Below, piece after piece: positions 8,839 to 16,949 of a DNA stretch of 41,776 nucleotides; position 1 is the first letter of the stretch, and every line of letters begins with the position of its first letter. The notes beneath the pieces were generated by a model. That model worked only from the letters and a program-made list of their open reading frames with translations, was not told where the DNA came from and did no database searches. The position numbers and the translations under genes are program-made. The stretch is from Oscillospiraceae bacterium (lineage in GTDB: Bacteria; Bacillota; Clostridia; Oscillospirales; Oscillospiraceae), in contig WRJA01000010.1 of the NCBI GenBank assembly GCA_009782435.1, positions 1-41,776 of the forward strand. Reading direction: 5' to 3'.

Positions 8839-9090
8839 ATGGCTGAAAGACCGGAAACGAAAAACCGGGCGTCTCTTTCCGAAGAAGAGCTTTTTGCGGT
8901 CATCACCGCGGCGATAGGAGCGTATGAGGCGCGAGGGACTCGCCGCCCGGGGAGGGCGATAGGAACGCGCGCGACGGCTGCGGCATACGGGGGAGGCGAG
9001 CCGCATCCGTTGATCAGGAACATGTGCGAACCGTATGAAATAATATCCGACATACCGGCTGCAAATCCCATGGTCAGAAATTGCGGCTGA
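8839..9090 (+). CDS. Small decarboxylase subunit, delta/epsilon-like
   Basis: An 83-residue protein between the alpha subunit and the biotin carrier. Residues 12-30 (SLSEEELFAVITAAIGAYE) match the helix conserved in the soluble C-terminal part of OadG/MmdD-type subunits, which usually reads like ELVAVIAAAIAAY. No membrane helix is present, so it is not a full delta subunit. It resembles the small epsilon chain of Veillonella methylmalonyl-CoA decarboxylase, which is homologous to the C-terminal part of delta (recalled). The fused gamma subunit at 3496 lacks this helix, so the two genes may together replace one ordinary delta subunit. A GAAAGG site precedes the ATG. Confidence 0.65.
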   Translation: MAERPETKNRASLSEEELFAVITAAIGAYEARGTRRPGRAIGTRATAAAYGGGEPHPLIRNMCEPYEIISDIPAANPMVRNCG

Positions 9091-9127
9091 AATAAAAAAA
9101 TTTTTAAACGGGAGAGTTTGATCAATA

Positions 9128-9523
9128 ATGATAAATTATAAAATCACAGTCAACGGAAAAACACTTGATGTGGACGTAGAGGAAACAGGCGGCGCCGCTG
9201 AGGTCAAGGCCGCGCCCGCGCCCGCAATGCAGGCCGCTCCGGCTCCGAAAACAGCGCCGCCTCCGGCGCCGAAGGCCGCTCCGGCTCCGGCCCCCGCTCC
9301 TTCCGGCGGCGGCGGAGATGTGGCGGCGCCGATGCCCGGTACGATCTTGTCGATCAACGTGGCTGAGGGCGACACGGTAAAAGAAGGACAGACCCTGCTT
9401 ATTTTTGAAGCGATGAAGATGGAAAACGAGCTTTTTTCACCCCACGCGGGGACGGTAAAAAAGATTCATGTGGCCAAAGGAGCCGTCATAGAAAGCGGCA
9501 TGGTCCTTGTCACCTTGTCATAA
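9128..9523 (+). CDS. gcdC: Biotin carboxyl carrier subunit (GcdC/MmdC type)
   Basis: A 131-residue soluble biotin carrier. Residues 1-20 form the short N-terminal strands, residues 27-60 are a flexible Ala/Pro linker, and residues 62-131 are the biotinyl domain with EAMKMEN; K97 is the expected biotinylated lysine. The domain is nearly identical in layout to the one fused to the membrane subunit at 3496. It would shuttle CO2 from the alpha subunit to the beta subunit. Its place between decarboxylase and dehydrogenase genes fits glutaconyl-CoA decarboxylation. Confidence 0.93.
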   Translation: MINYKITVNGKTLDVDVEETGGAAEVKAAPAPAMQAAPAPKTAPPPAPKAAPAPAPAPSGGGGDVAAPMPGTILSINVAEGDTVKEGQTLLIFEAMKMENELFSPHAGTVKKIHVAKGAVIESGMVLVTLS

Positions 9524-9570
9524 ACAAAAGTCCGTTATACAATAATATTTTAACGAGGAGGATATGACTC

Positions 9571-10728
9571 ATGGATTTCGCGTTTTCCGAAGAACAAGAA
9601 ATGATTGCCGAATTGGCAAGAGATTTCGCAAAAAAGGAAATTGCGCCGCATATTGAAGAGGACGAGGAGAATCACCATTATCGCCGTGAGATACTGACGC
9701 AAATGGGCGAACTCGGACTTTTGGGCTTTTCCGTTCCCGAGGAATACGGCGGGAACGGACTCGGCTGGCCGGAGGGCGTGGCGGCTCTTTTTGAGATCGC
9801 AAAGGTCCATACGTCATGGCGGCTGAGCATAAGCGGAAACGTGTGGGGTCCGGCGCTGACCATACTGCAATACGGTACAGAGGATCAAAAGAAAAAATAC
9901 ATACCGGGCCTTTGCAGCGGAGAATTGGCCGGAAGCTTCGCTATCACCGAGGCTAACTCCGGTTCCGACGTGGCGAGCATGAAGATGACGGCGAAGGACG
10001 CGGGGGACCATTGGCTTTTAAACGGAAGCAAAATGTGGATATCCGGCGGACATACCAGCGACGTCGGACTTGTTTACGCCAAAACCGACCCGTCGGCGGG
10101 AGCGAAGGGCGTTTCCTGTTTTGTAATTGATTACAACAATACGGAAGGCATCACAAGGATACCCATCCATAAAAAAGTCGGCATGTGGCCCGCGCCGACC
10201 TCGGAACTCGTCTTTGAGGACGCGAAGATCCCCAAGGAAAATCTTGTGGGGGAACTCAACAAGGGTTTCCAGATATGCATGTGGATGCTGAACAACACGC
10301 GCATGGGCTGCGCGACCGGTTCGGCCGCTTTGTCGGCGGCGTGTCTTGAGGGCGCCGTGCAGTACGCCAACGAACGCACGCAATTCGGGCAGCCGATCGG
10401 AAAATTCCAGATGATACAGCAGCAGATAGCCGAGATGAAGCTTGAGGACGAAGCGGCGAAGTTTCTTGTATTCAGGGCCGCTTGGCTCAAGGAGAACAAA
10501 ATGCCGAACCAGCAGGAGACCTCAATGGCGAAGCTGTGCGGCTGCAACGCGGCCGTTCACGCCGCCAACGTGGCCATGAAGATATACGGCTCCTACGGCT
10601 ATTCGGACGAGTATCCCTGCGGCAGATGGCTGCGTGACGCCAAGCAGTTTGAAACCTTGGAAGGAACTTCAAACATCCATATGGGCATAGTTGCCGGGAT
10701 AGAGCTGGGTTATCAGCAAAACCGGTAA
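9571..10728 (+). CDS. Acyl-CoA dehydrogenase, probably non-decarboxylating glutaryl-CoA dehydrogenase
   Basis: A 385-residue FAD enzyme with the family stretches ITEANSGSDVASM, HWLLNGSKMWISGG and the C-terminal FETLEGTSNIHMG; the catalytic base is E364. The phrase KKVGMWPAPTSELVFEDAKIP and the layout resemble the glutaryl-CoA dehydrogenases of Desulfococcus and syntrophs, which oxidise glutaryl-CoA to glutaconyl-CoA and leave the carboxyl group in place. That would make sense here, since a separate Na+-pumping glutaconyl-CoA decarboxylase is encoded directly upstream and gains energy from the second step. The substrate is inferred from context; a plain acyl-CoA dehydrogenase cannot be excluded. 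An AGGAGG site precedes the ATG. Confidence 0.75.
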   Translation: MDFAFSEEQEMIAELARDFAKKEIAPHIEEDEENHHYRREILTQMGELGLLGFSVPEEYGGNGLGWPEGVAALFEIAKVHTSWRLSISGNVWGPALTILQYGTEDQKKKYIPGLCSGELAGSFAITEANSGSDVASMKMTAKDAGDHWLLNGSKMWISGGHTSDVGLVYAKTDPSAGAKGVSCFVIDYNNTEGITRIPIHKKVGMWPAPTSELVFEDAKIPKENLVGELNKGFQICMWMLNNTRMGCATGSAALSAACLEGAVQYANERTQFGQPIGKFQMIQQQIAEMKLEDEAAKFLVFRAAWLKENKMPNQQETSMAKLCGCNAAVHAANVAMKIYGSYGYSDEYPCGRWLRDAKQFETLEGTSNIHMGIVAGIELGYQQNR

Positions 10729-10764
10729 GCGTTAAGAACGCCGGATGAAAGGTAAGCCGCTTTG

Positions 10765-11520
10765 GTGAATGTCTTATACGAAGTCAAAGAGCATATTGCC
10801 GTTATAACAATCAACAGGCCCGAGGCGCTCAACGCTCTGAACCTCGACGTTCTTTGCGAACTCGACGAAGCTGTCACGAAGGCTCGGGACGACGGGGAAG
10901 TTCGGGCGCTCATCGTAACCGGCGCGGGAAAAGCCTTTGTCGCGGGGGCAGATGTGCGGTCTATGAAGGATTTTACTTCCGGCGAGGCTTTGGTGTTCAG
11001 CGAATTCGGCAACCGGGTGTTTATGCGGCTCGAATCTCTGCCGAAACCCGTTATTGCCGCGGTAAACGGCTACGCTTTGGGCGGTGGCTGTGAGTTGAGT
11101 CTGGCTTGCGACGTCAGGATAGCCGGCGAATGCGCGAAGTTCGGGCAGCCTGAAGTCAGCCTCGGGGTCACTCCCGGTTTCGGAGGGACCTTTCGGTTGC
11201 CCCGGACAGTCGGGACGGCCAAAGCCAAAGAACTCATATTCACCGCCCGCATCATAGACGCGACGGAAGCGCTCAGCATAGGGCTTGTAAACGCTGTCGT
11301 CCCGGACGCTCTGCTTTTTGCCGCGGCCTTTGACATGGCGGGCAGGATAGCGGCGTATCCGCCGTTTGCCGTCAGCCGGTGCAAGGCGTCGGTCAACATG
11401 GGGGCCGGCTGCGACGCCGCGGCGGGAGCCGCTTTTGAATCGTCGGTTTTCGCTTTATGTTTTTCCGAAGAAGAACAAAAGACCCTGATGACGGCTTTTT
11501 CGGACAAAAGCAAAAAATAA
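10765..11520 (+). CDS. crt: Enoyl-CoA hydratase (crotonase)
   Basis: A crotonase of about 250 residues. The two catalytic glutamates are spaced 20 residues apart as expected, in GGGCELSLACD and FGQPEVSLGVTPGFGGT (E110 and E130 from this start), and the oxyanion loop AGADV is present. It hydrates crotonyl-CoA to 3-hydroxybutyryl-CoA. The start chosen is GTG at 10765, which is 10 bases from an AAAGGT site; a TTG at 10762 is one codon earlier in the same frame. It lies 36 bp after the dehydrogenase gene and is followed by the 3-hydroxyacyl-CoA dehydrogenase gene, matching pathway order. Confidence 0.92.
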   Translation: MNVLYEVKEHIAVITINRPEALNALNLDVLCELDEAVTKARDDGEVRALIVTGAGKAFVAGADVRSMKDFTSGEALVFSEFGNRVFMRLESLPKPVIAAVNGYALGGGCELSLACDVRIAGECAKFGQPEVSLGVTPGFGGTFRLPRTVGTAKAKELIFTARIIDATEALSIGLVNAVVPDALLFAAAFDMAGRIAAYPPFAVSRCKASVNMGAGCDAAAGAAFESSVFALCFSEEEQKTLMTAFSDKSKK

Positions 11521-11608
11521 TAAACAGCCGCAGGGCGGATAAAAATGCCGCCGGAAATCCCGAAGCGAGAGATATAATTATTATTTATTGTCGGACAGGA
11601 TCATTATT

Positions 11609-12451
11609 ATGACAAAAATCAGTATTATCGGCGCCGGGACCATGGGAACGGGAGTCGCGCGGCTTTTCGGGCGGGCGGGGTTTGATGTTTCCGTGTTCGT
11701 GAGATCGGCCGAAAGGCTCCGGCAAGCCACTGCCCAGATCGATAAGATCGGTTCCCGTATCATTGAAAAAGGAAAGCTGACCCCGGAAGAAAATCAAAGC
11801 ATCCTCAGCCATATTTCTTTTACGACGGATATGGCGGGATTGGCGGATTCCGACGTTATCATCGAGGCGGTCACGGAAGACACGGGGATAAAAAGAGAGC
11901 TGTTCAAGACGCTTGACGGCATGTGCAAAGAAGAAGCGATATTCGCGACCAACACCTCGTCGATTTCGATAACAGATCTGTCTTCGGCAGTAAAACGCAA
12001 GGATAAGTTCATCGGCATGCACTTTTTCAATCCCGCTTGGGCCATGACGCTGATCGAGATCATCAGAGGGATAGCGACTTCCGATGAGACTTTCCGCAAA
12101 ATCACTGAGCTTTCGGTGGCGATAGGCAAGGAACCGGTAGTGGTGTATGACAGCCCGGGTTTTATCGTCAACAGGATACTGACTCCCATGATAAATGAGG
12201 CGGCCTGCGTTTTGATGGAAGGCGTTGCCGGCGCTGAGGATATCGACAAAGCCATGAAGCTGGGGGCAAACCATCCCATGGGGCCGCTCGCCCTGTCGGA
12301 CCTTATCGGAAATGACGTCGTCCTTCATATCATGAACAACATATACACGGAGACCGGAGACCCCAAATACAGGCCGTGCATACTGTTGAAGAATATGGTC
12401 AGGGGCGGGCTGCTCGGGAAAAAATCAGGCCGTGGGTTTTACCAATATTGA
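11609..12451 (+). CDS. hbd: 3-hydroxybutyryl-CoA dehydrogenase
   Basis: An NAD(P)-dependent dehydrogenase of 280 residues. The N-terminal Rossmann motif GAGTMGTGVARLFGRAGF starts near residue 7. The family block SSISITDLSSAVKRKDKFIGMHFFNPA supplies the catalytic histidine, and NHPMGPLALSDLIGNDV is in the C-terminal domain. The ATG at 11609 was chosen because AGGA lies 8 bases before it and the Rossmann strand then starts correctly; a TTG at 11588 would only add seven residues. It oxidises 3-hydroxybutyryl-CoA to acetoacetyl-CoA or the reverse, linking crotonyl-CoA to acetyl-CoA. Confidence 0.94.
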   Translation: MTKISIIGAGTMGTGVARLFGRAGFDVSVFVRSAERLRQATAQIDKIGSRIIEKGKLTPEENQSILSHISFTTDMAGLADSDVIIEAVTEDTGIKRELFKTLDGMCKEEAIFATNTSSISITDLSSAVKRKDKFIGMHFFNPAWAMTLIEIIRGIATSDETFRKITELSVAIGKEPVVVYDSPGFIVNRILTPMINEAACVLMEGVAGAEDIDKAMKLGANHPMGPLALSDLIGNDVVLHIMNNIYTETGDPKYRPCILLKNMVRGGLLGKKSGRGFYQY

Positions 12452-12501
12452 CGCCTCGCGTCATAAAAAATAATTAATTCAGCAAAACAGGAGGGCATCA
12501 T

Positions 12502-13290
12502 ATGAACATACTCGTATGCGTAAAACAAGTCCCGAACACGGAGGAATTGAAAGTCAACGCCGACGCCGGAACGTCCAATATCGACAGCATACCCCGCGTC
12601 GTGAGCTCGTTTGACACCTATGCGCTGGAAACGGCGGTAAAAATTAAGGACGCTGACGCGTCCGTTAAAGTCGTTGTTGTGACGATAGGCTCCGACAAGG
12701 CAAAAGACGCGCTTAAAAGCTGCCTCTCGGTCGGCGCGGACAAGGCGTATCTCGTAAGCGACCCTGCGTTTGAAAATATCGATTCGCTGGCGATAAGCCG
12801 CGTGCTGTCGCTTGCCGTGAAGGAGATAGAAAAACGCGAAGGAGCCGCGTTTGACATCGTGTTTTTGGGACGTCAGGCGAACGACAGCGACGCCGGGCAT
12901 GTCGGCCCGCAGCTCGCGGAGTTTTTAGATTATCCCCAGCTCACTTATGCCCGGGAGGTCTCGGTCGCGGACGGTAAAGTGCGAGCAAACCGCGAGACCG
13001 AGGACGGCTATATCGTCGTTGCCGCTTCAATGCCGACAGTTGTTACCGTGACGAAAACGGAATATGAGCCGCGCTACGCCTCGGTCAAGACAAAGATGGC
13101 GGCAAACAAAGCGGAGATACCCGTTCTTTCAGCCGCAGATCTGGGGCCGGACGCGGCGCAATCGCCGACAAAGACGCTGAAGACTTATATACCGGCGCGC
13201 AAGACGGGCGGCGTGAAGATCGAAGAAGAGACGGGCGAACTTGCCGCTCAGAAGCTTTCGGCGCTCCTCAGCGACGCCGGAATCATATAA
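12502..13290 (+). CDS. etfB: Electron transfer flavoprotein beta subunit
   Basis: A 262-residue EtfB with the N-terminal MNILVCVKQVPNTEEL, the AMP/nucleotide region VVVVTIGSDKAKDALKSCLSVGADKAYLV, and the FLGRQANDSDAGHVGPQLAEFLDYPQLTY block. It forms a heterodimer with the EtfA encoded 11 bp downstream and carries electrons between acyl-CoA dehydrogenases and ferredoxin, NAD or a membrane acceptor. Sitting with two acyl-CoA dehydrogenases it probably serves both. Whether it bifurcates electrons cannot be settled by eye. An AGGAGG site precedes the ATG. Confidence 0.95.
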   Translation: MNILVCVKQVPNTEELKVNADAGTSNIDSIPRVVSSFDTYALETAVKIKDADASVKVVVVTIGSDKAKDALKSCLSVGADKAYLVSDPAFENIDSLAISRVLSLAVKEIEKREGAAFDIVFLGRQANDSDAGHVGPQLAEFLDYPQLTYAREVSVADGKVRANRETEDGYIVVAASMPTVVTVTKTEYEPRYASVKTKMAANKAEIPVLSAADLGPDAAQSPTKTLKTYIPARKTGGVKIEEETGELAAQKLSALLSDAGII

Positions 13291-13301
13291 GGAGGACGGA
13301 C

Positions 13302-14303
13302 ATGGGCGAGTATAAGAATATTTGGGTGTTCGTCGAAACACTCGACGGAAAAGCAAAGAACGTTGGCCTTGAGATTTTGGGGCCGGGCAAAAAAATGGCC
13401 GAATCCATGGGTGAAGAACTCGTTGCGGTCCTCATTGGGACAAATCTTGACGACGCTGCCAAAGCCGCTGTGTCTTACGGAGCGGACCGGGTCATTTCGG
13501 TGGAAGGGAACGACTTCGCCGATTGGTCGGCGGAGGGCTTTACTTTTGCGCTCGACAAGCTTGCGGAAAAATATAAACCCTGCGCTTTACTGATGGGCGC
13601 GACAAGCAACGGACGCGAATTGGCGCCTCGCCTTGCTGCGCGCTTAAAAACCGGCGTCGCCGCGGACTGCACCGGCCTTGAGATAGACTCTTCGACAGGC
13701 ACGATCAAATGGACGAGGCCCGTTTATTCCGGACGTATGCTCAGTGAGATCGAATGCCCGGAATCGAGACCGCAGATCGGCACCGTTCGCCCCGGCATAT
13801 TTAAACGCGGCGAACCGGATACGGCGCGTTCGGCGGAGATCACAAAAGAGAGCATCAGCGTTCCCGCGGGAGTGATTCGCACGACTATTGTCGAAAAATC
13901 AGCCGAGTCCGCTGAAGGCGCGGTCAAGCTTGAAGAGGCGGAGATCATCGTTTCGGGCGGCAGAGGATTGGGCAAACCCGAAAACTTCTCCATTGTTAAG
14001 GATCTGGCCGATGTATTGGGCGGCGTTGTGGGCGCGTCCCGCGCGGCTGTGGACGCGGGTTGGATACCGCATGCGCATCAGGTCGGGCAGACAGGAAAAA
14101 CGGTTGGGCCGAAACTCTATGTCGCCTGCGGCATCTCCGGCGCCATCCAGCATTTGGCCGGAATGTCAGGCTCCGATGTTATCGTTGCCGTCAACCGGGA
14201 TCCCGACGCCCCGATATTCGATATAGCCGATTACGGCGTTGTGGGCGATCTTAAAGAAGTGCTTCCCGCCCTTACCGCCGAGATCAAAAAGCTGAGGGCG
14301 TGA
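13302..14303 (+). CDS. etfA: Electron transfer flavoprotein alpha subunit
   Basis: A 333-residue EtfA of normal length. The C-terminal FAD domain has the classic run [39 protein letters not shown] and [17 protein letters not shown], then [19 protein letters not shown]. It partners with EtfB encoded just upstream, with an AGGAGG site in the 11-bp gap. The gene is complete and shows no unusual residue. Confidence 0.96.
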   Translation: MGEYKNIWVFVETLDGKAKNVGLEILGPGKKMAESMGEELVAVLIGTNLDDAAKAAVSYGADRVISVEGNDFADWSAEGFTFALDKLAEKYKPCALLMGATSNGRELAPRLAARLKTGVAADCTGLEIDSSTGTIKWTRPVYSGRMLSEIECPESRPQIGTVRPGIFKRGEPDTARSAEITKESISVPAGVIRTTIVEKSAESAEGAVKLEEAEIIVSGGRGLGKPENFSIVKDLADVLGGVVGASRAAVDAGWIPHAHQVGQTGKTVGPKLYVACGISGAIQHLAGMSGSDVIVAVNRDPDAPIFDIADYGVVGDLKEVLPALTAEIKKLRA

Positions 14304-14342
14304 ACGGCTTCCGATACATATGTGTGAGAGGCGGTTTCAGTA

Positions 14343-14753
14343 ATGGCAAAATATGAGAAACTGATTATTCAAAGGACGCTTGAGCCCTACGAAAAAGGTC
14401 AGAGGGTATGGTTTAAAGGCGAGCATGACTTTGACGGAAAAGATTTCGGGATCGCATTTATTGTAATCGATCATGACTTGGTTATGGAATCAGCCGCCCA
14501 TACGCATGACTTCGATATGTATGTATGGCATTTCCCGATGGACCCGGGCAACATGGACGACCTCGGAGGCGAAGTAATATACGGATTGGGTGCGGGCACC
14601 GAGGATGACCCCGCAGAAACGTATACGATTACGAAAGCCGGTTGCGTCTTTGTGCCCGCGGGCACATATCACGGTCCGCATATCTTTAAAAACATAACCA
14701 AACCCATACTGTTCGTTCACGCGATACAAAAAGGCGAATACTACAAAAGTTGA
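14343..14753 (+). CDS. Cupin-fold protein of unknown function
   Basis: A 136-residue protein with a cupin-like pattern. A histidine cluster AAHTHDFDMYVWHFP (around residues 51-65) supplies possible metal ligands, and a second motif near residue 105 reads VPAGTYHGPHIFKN. Related small cupins often bind a metal and act on or sense small molecules, sometimes aromatic acids. It is the last gene of the plus-strand operon, 39 bp after etfA, and faces the cyclase-family hydrolase gene. No precise function can be assigned. Confidence 0.7.
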   Translation: MAKYEKLIIQRTLEPYEKGQRVWFKGEHDFDGKDFGIAFIVIDHDLVMESAAHTHDFDMYVWHFPMDPGNMDDLGGEVIYGLGAGTEDDPAETYTITKAGCVFVPAGTYHGPHIFKNITKPILFVHAIQKGEYYKS

Positions 14754-14796
14754 TTTTTAACCGCATCCTCACCGCCGGCACTCTCAATAAATAAAT

Positions 14797-14842
14797 CCGG
14801 GCTGCGGCAAAACGGTTTTTGAAAACCGCAAGCCGCAACCCG
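14797..14842. terminator. Bidirectional terminator between the cupin and cyclase genes
   Basis: Outer arms CGGG-C-TGCGGC and GCCGCA-A-CCCG pair apart from one mismatch, and an inner CGGTTTT/AAAACCG stem stacks inside. T-rich sequence follows on the plus side (ATTTTATT) and an A-rich AATAAATAAAT lies on the other, suiting the two convergent genes. Confidence 0.75.
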
Positions 14843-14883
14843 AATTTTATTGATAACCGCTTATGATATGCCTGCGCCGGAGC

Positions 14884-15786
14884 TTAAAAACTGCCGGGTT
14901 CCCAAGCGACGAGCCTTGTAAACCCGCCGTCCGCCATTTCGCAGCGGAAAGGAAAAGCGCAGATAATCATGCGGCGTCCGGTGCATTCGTCTATGTCTCC
15001 GCCGGCGTTTTCAACGGCGATAATGCCGTATTGTCCGCACAGGCGGTGGCAGAACTCGTAATCAGGATGGGTAACGGCGGCGTCAAGGCCGGTCGCCGTT
15101 CGGTAGTTGGCTTCAAGCCACGGCATCTGCTCTTTGAGAGGATGGTGCCATAAAGGAGCGTCGGTGGCGCCCCATGTGCCCGAAATGCCTTTGATGTGTT
15201 TTTCGAAAACTAACCATTTTGTGACGTCCGGGCCGAGACCGGGGTAGTAGTTGAAGTATTTATCGTTATTGATACGCCAGTAATGATGGAAACCGGTGTT
15301 GACCACCACCCAGTCGTTCTCGCGAATTTCCAAATTGTCTTTTTTCAGCGCTTTTTCAAAGTCCTCGGGTTTGAGCTCGTACCATATATTGCCGAACTTT
15401 TTCGGGTCGCCTGCCGCGGCGTTCCATTTTGCCTCGAATTCATCGTGAAGCCAACGCATATCGAGGATAACGCCGGTCCCGACGCAGTGCTCGAGCGGCA
15501 GTTCGGCTAAGGTGTAACCGTATCTCTCGCGGTCGACTTCTTCCTCATGCAGCGTATGGTTCGGAGCGTCAACGTGAGTGCCGGCGTGCAGAGTGCCGGT
15601 GTAGGTGTTGGTGCGTTTGTGAAAACGCTCAAGGTACTGGCCGCGAGGGAAAGCCAGGTCGGAACGGGGACCGGGGAAAGGCCACAGGGGGGTGTCGACG
15701 CCCCAAGGCGCGGACAGGTCATAGATTTTTGCCATTTTGCTTGTATTCAGGTATAATTTGCTTTTGTCAAGAGGCATATAAGCCAT
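14884..15786 (-). CDS. Cyclase-family metal-dependent hydrolase (kynurenine formamidase-like fold)
   Basis: A 300-residue protein with the family metal motif H-x-G-T-H-x-D-x-P-x-H at residues 67-77 (HAGTHVDAPNH). The ATG at 15786 was chosen because a GGGAGG site lies 9 bases upstream; an ATG 18 bases earlier would overlap that site. Members hydrolyse C-N or C-C bonds, for example in kynurenine formamide, isatin or, as I recall, the ring of dihydrophloroglucinol in anaerobic phloroglucinol breakdown. The neighbouring Mo enzyme resembles a pyrogallol-phloroglucinol transhydroxylase, so cleavage of a reduced aromatic ring is a sensible hypothesis. A dedicated promoter lies upstream. Confidence 0.8.
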   Translation of the reverse strand: MAYMPLDKSKLYLNTSKMAKIYDLSAPWGVDTPLWPFPGPRSDLAFPRGQYLERFHKRTNTYTGTLHAGTHVDAPNHTLHEEEVDRERYGYTLAELPLEHCVGTGVILDMRWLHDEFEAKWNAAAGDPKKFGNIWYELKPEDFEKALKKDNLEIRENDWVVVNTGFHHYWRINNDKYFNYYPGLGPDVTKWLVFEKHIKGISGTWGATDAPLWHHPLKEQMPWLEANYRTATGLDAAVTHPDYEFCHRLCGQYGIIAVENAGGDIDECTGRRMIICAFPFRCEMADGGFTRLVAWEPGSF

Positions 15787-15839
15787 GTCGGATAACCCTC
15801 CCATATAAAATTATGATTTGCTTTTAAAGTCCGATTTTT

Positions 15840-15869
15840 ATTTTAACCCTTTATGTCGATCGATGTCAA
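15840..15869 (-). promoter_or_regulatory. Probable promoter of the cyclase-family gene
   Basis: On the minus strand, TTGACA (15864-15869), an 18-base spacer and TAAAAT (15840-15845), about 45 bases before the start codon. A TCGATCGA palindrome lies next to the -35 box. Confidence 0.5.
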
Positions 15870-15940
15870 CAGATTTATGCCAATGCTGCATTGCCTATGT
15901 TTTTTTTTCTGTTGACAGACGCACGGGAGTGTATTTTAAT

Positions 15941-16882
15941 ATGAACAAAATGAATCGAAAAAAAACCGATCGCGGTCTGACATTAAAAGCGGCGCTTCAG
16001 CTGTCGGCGCCGCATACATGGCCCGCATCGGTCCTGCCCGTATTGTTGGGGGCGGCGCTTGCTTTTGAAAAAGGAGCGGCGCCGGGACCGGTACGGCTGC
16101 TTTTAACGCTGGCGACGGGAGTGCTTTTGCAGTCCGCGGTCAATACGCTTAACGATTACCGTGATTTTTCGACCGGACTTGATACCGCCGAAAACTGTGA
16201 CGATCCGACGGACGCGGCGCTGATATATGAGGGCGCCGGCCCGCGGGCCGTGTTGATATTCGGGCTTTGCCTGCTCATGTGCGCCGGAGCCGCGGGCGCG
16301 GCGCTCGTGATATACCTCAAATCCCCGGTTTTACTTATATACGCGGGCGCGGCGCTTTTGGCGATTATGCTGTATACAATGCCCGGGGTTTCTTTTTCAT
16401 CTCTGCCGCTGGGGGAGATGCTGTCCGGAGTCGCTATGGGAGGCGTGCTCACCTGCGCCGCTTATCACATACAATCGGGCGGGTTAAAACTGGAGATACC
16501 GGCGCTTTGTATTCCCGCGGTTTTGACTGTGGCGGGTATTATGCTCACCAATAATATCTCGGACACGGAAAAAGACCGCGAGGGGAACAGGCGCACTTTT
16601 CCGGTATGCGTCGGCAGAGACGCGGCGCAAACGGTTTTGCGGATACTGATCGCAGTTGCCGCTCTCGCGGTCGCGATTGCAGCTTCGGTAAAATACCCCG
16701 GCGGGCTCGCGGTCGTACCGGTCATGTTCATTGCCGTCGCCTTGTGTTCCGGGCCGCTGTTTTGCCGTTCGCTTGTCCGTGAGATAAGAGGGTTATCAAT
16801 GCGGTGTATATTGGCGTCACATAGTCGGATAATCACATCGTACATAGCTGTGATAATCCTGCACCGTCTCACATATATCTGA
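15941..16882 (+). CDS. UbiA-family prenyltransferase (MenA-like)
   Basis: An integral membrane enzyme of 313 residues with about 8-9 hydrophobic helices that attaches a polyprenyl chain to an aromatic acceptor. The first Asp-rich motif is NDYRDFSTGLD (N71, D72, D75) and the second is D208-x3-D212 in NNISDTEKDREGNRR; both bind Mg-diphosphate. The N-terminal SAPHTWPASVLPVLLGAAL resembles MenA (dihydroxynaphthoate prenyltransferase). The ATG at 15941 has GGGAG about 11 bases upstream; the frame is open further back but without a ribosome site. It lies 67 bp before the Mo enzyme, and a polyprenyl diphosphate synthase gene follows at 21190, so chain synthesis and transfer are linked here. No other men or ubi genes are visible. 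Confidence 0.85.
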   Translation: MNKMNRKKTDRGLTLKAALQLSAPHTWPASVLPVLLGAALAFEKGAAPGPVRLLLTLATGVLLQSAVNTLNDYRDFSTGLDTAENCDDPTDAALIYEGAGPRAVLIFGLCLLMCAGAAGAALVIYLKSPVLLIYAGAALLAIMLYTMPGVSFSSLPLGEMLSGVAMGGVLTCAAYHIQSGGLKLEIPALCIPAVLTVAGIMLTNNISDTEKDREGNRRTFPVCVGRDAAQTVLRILIAVAALAVAIAASVKYPGGLAVVPVMFIAVALCSGPLFCRSLVREIRGLSMRCILASHSRIITSYIAVIILHRLTYI

Positions 16883-16949
16883 AGAATATGCCGGCGCAGC
16901 CGGCGTGCCTGAACCGCAGATGATATTCATTACTGATTGTTAGGAGAGG

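Noticed and set aside
15912-15940. TTGACA and TTTAAT with a 17-base spacer before the prenyltransferase gene
   Set aside because: The transcript would start after the chosen ATG, yet a GGGAG ribosome site lies inside the would-be spacer. The two readings conflict, so I did not list it as a promoter.
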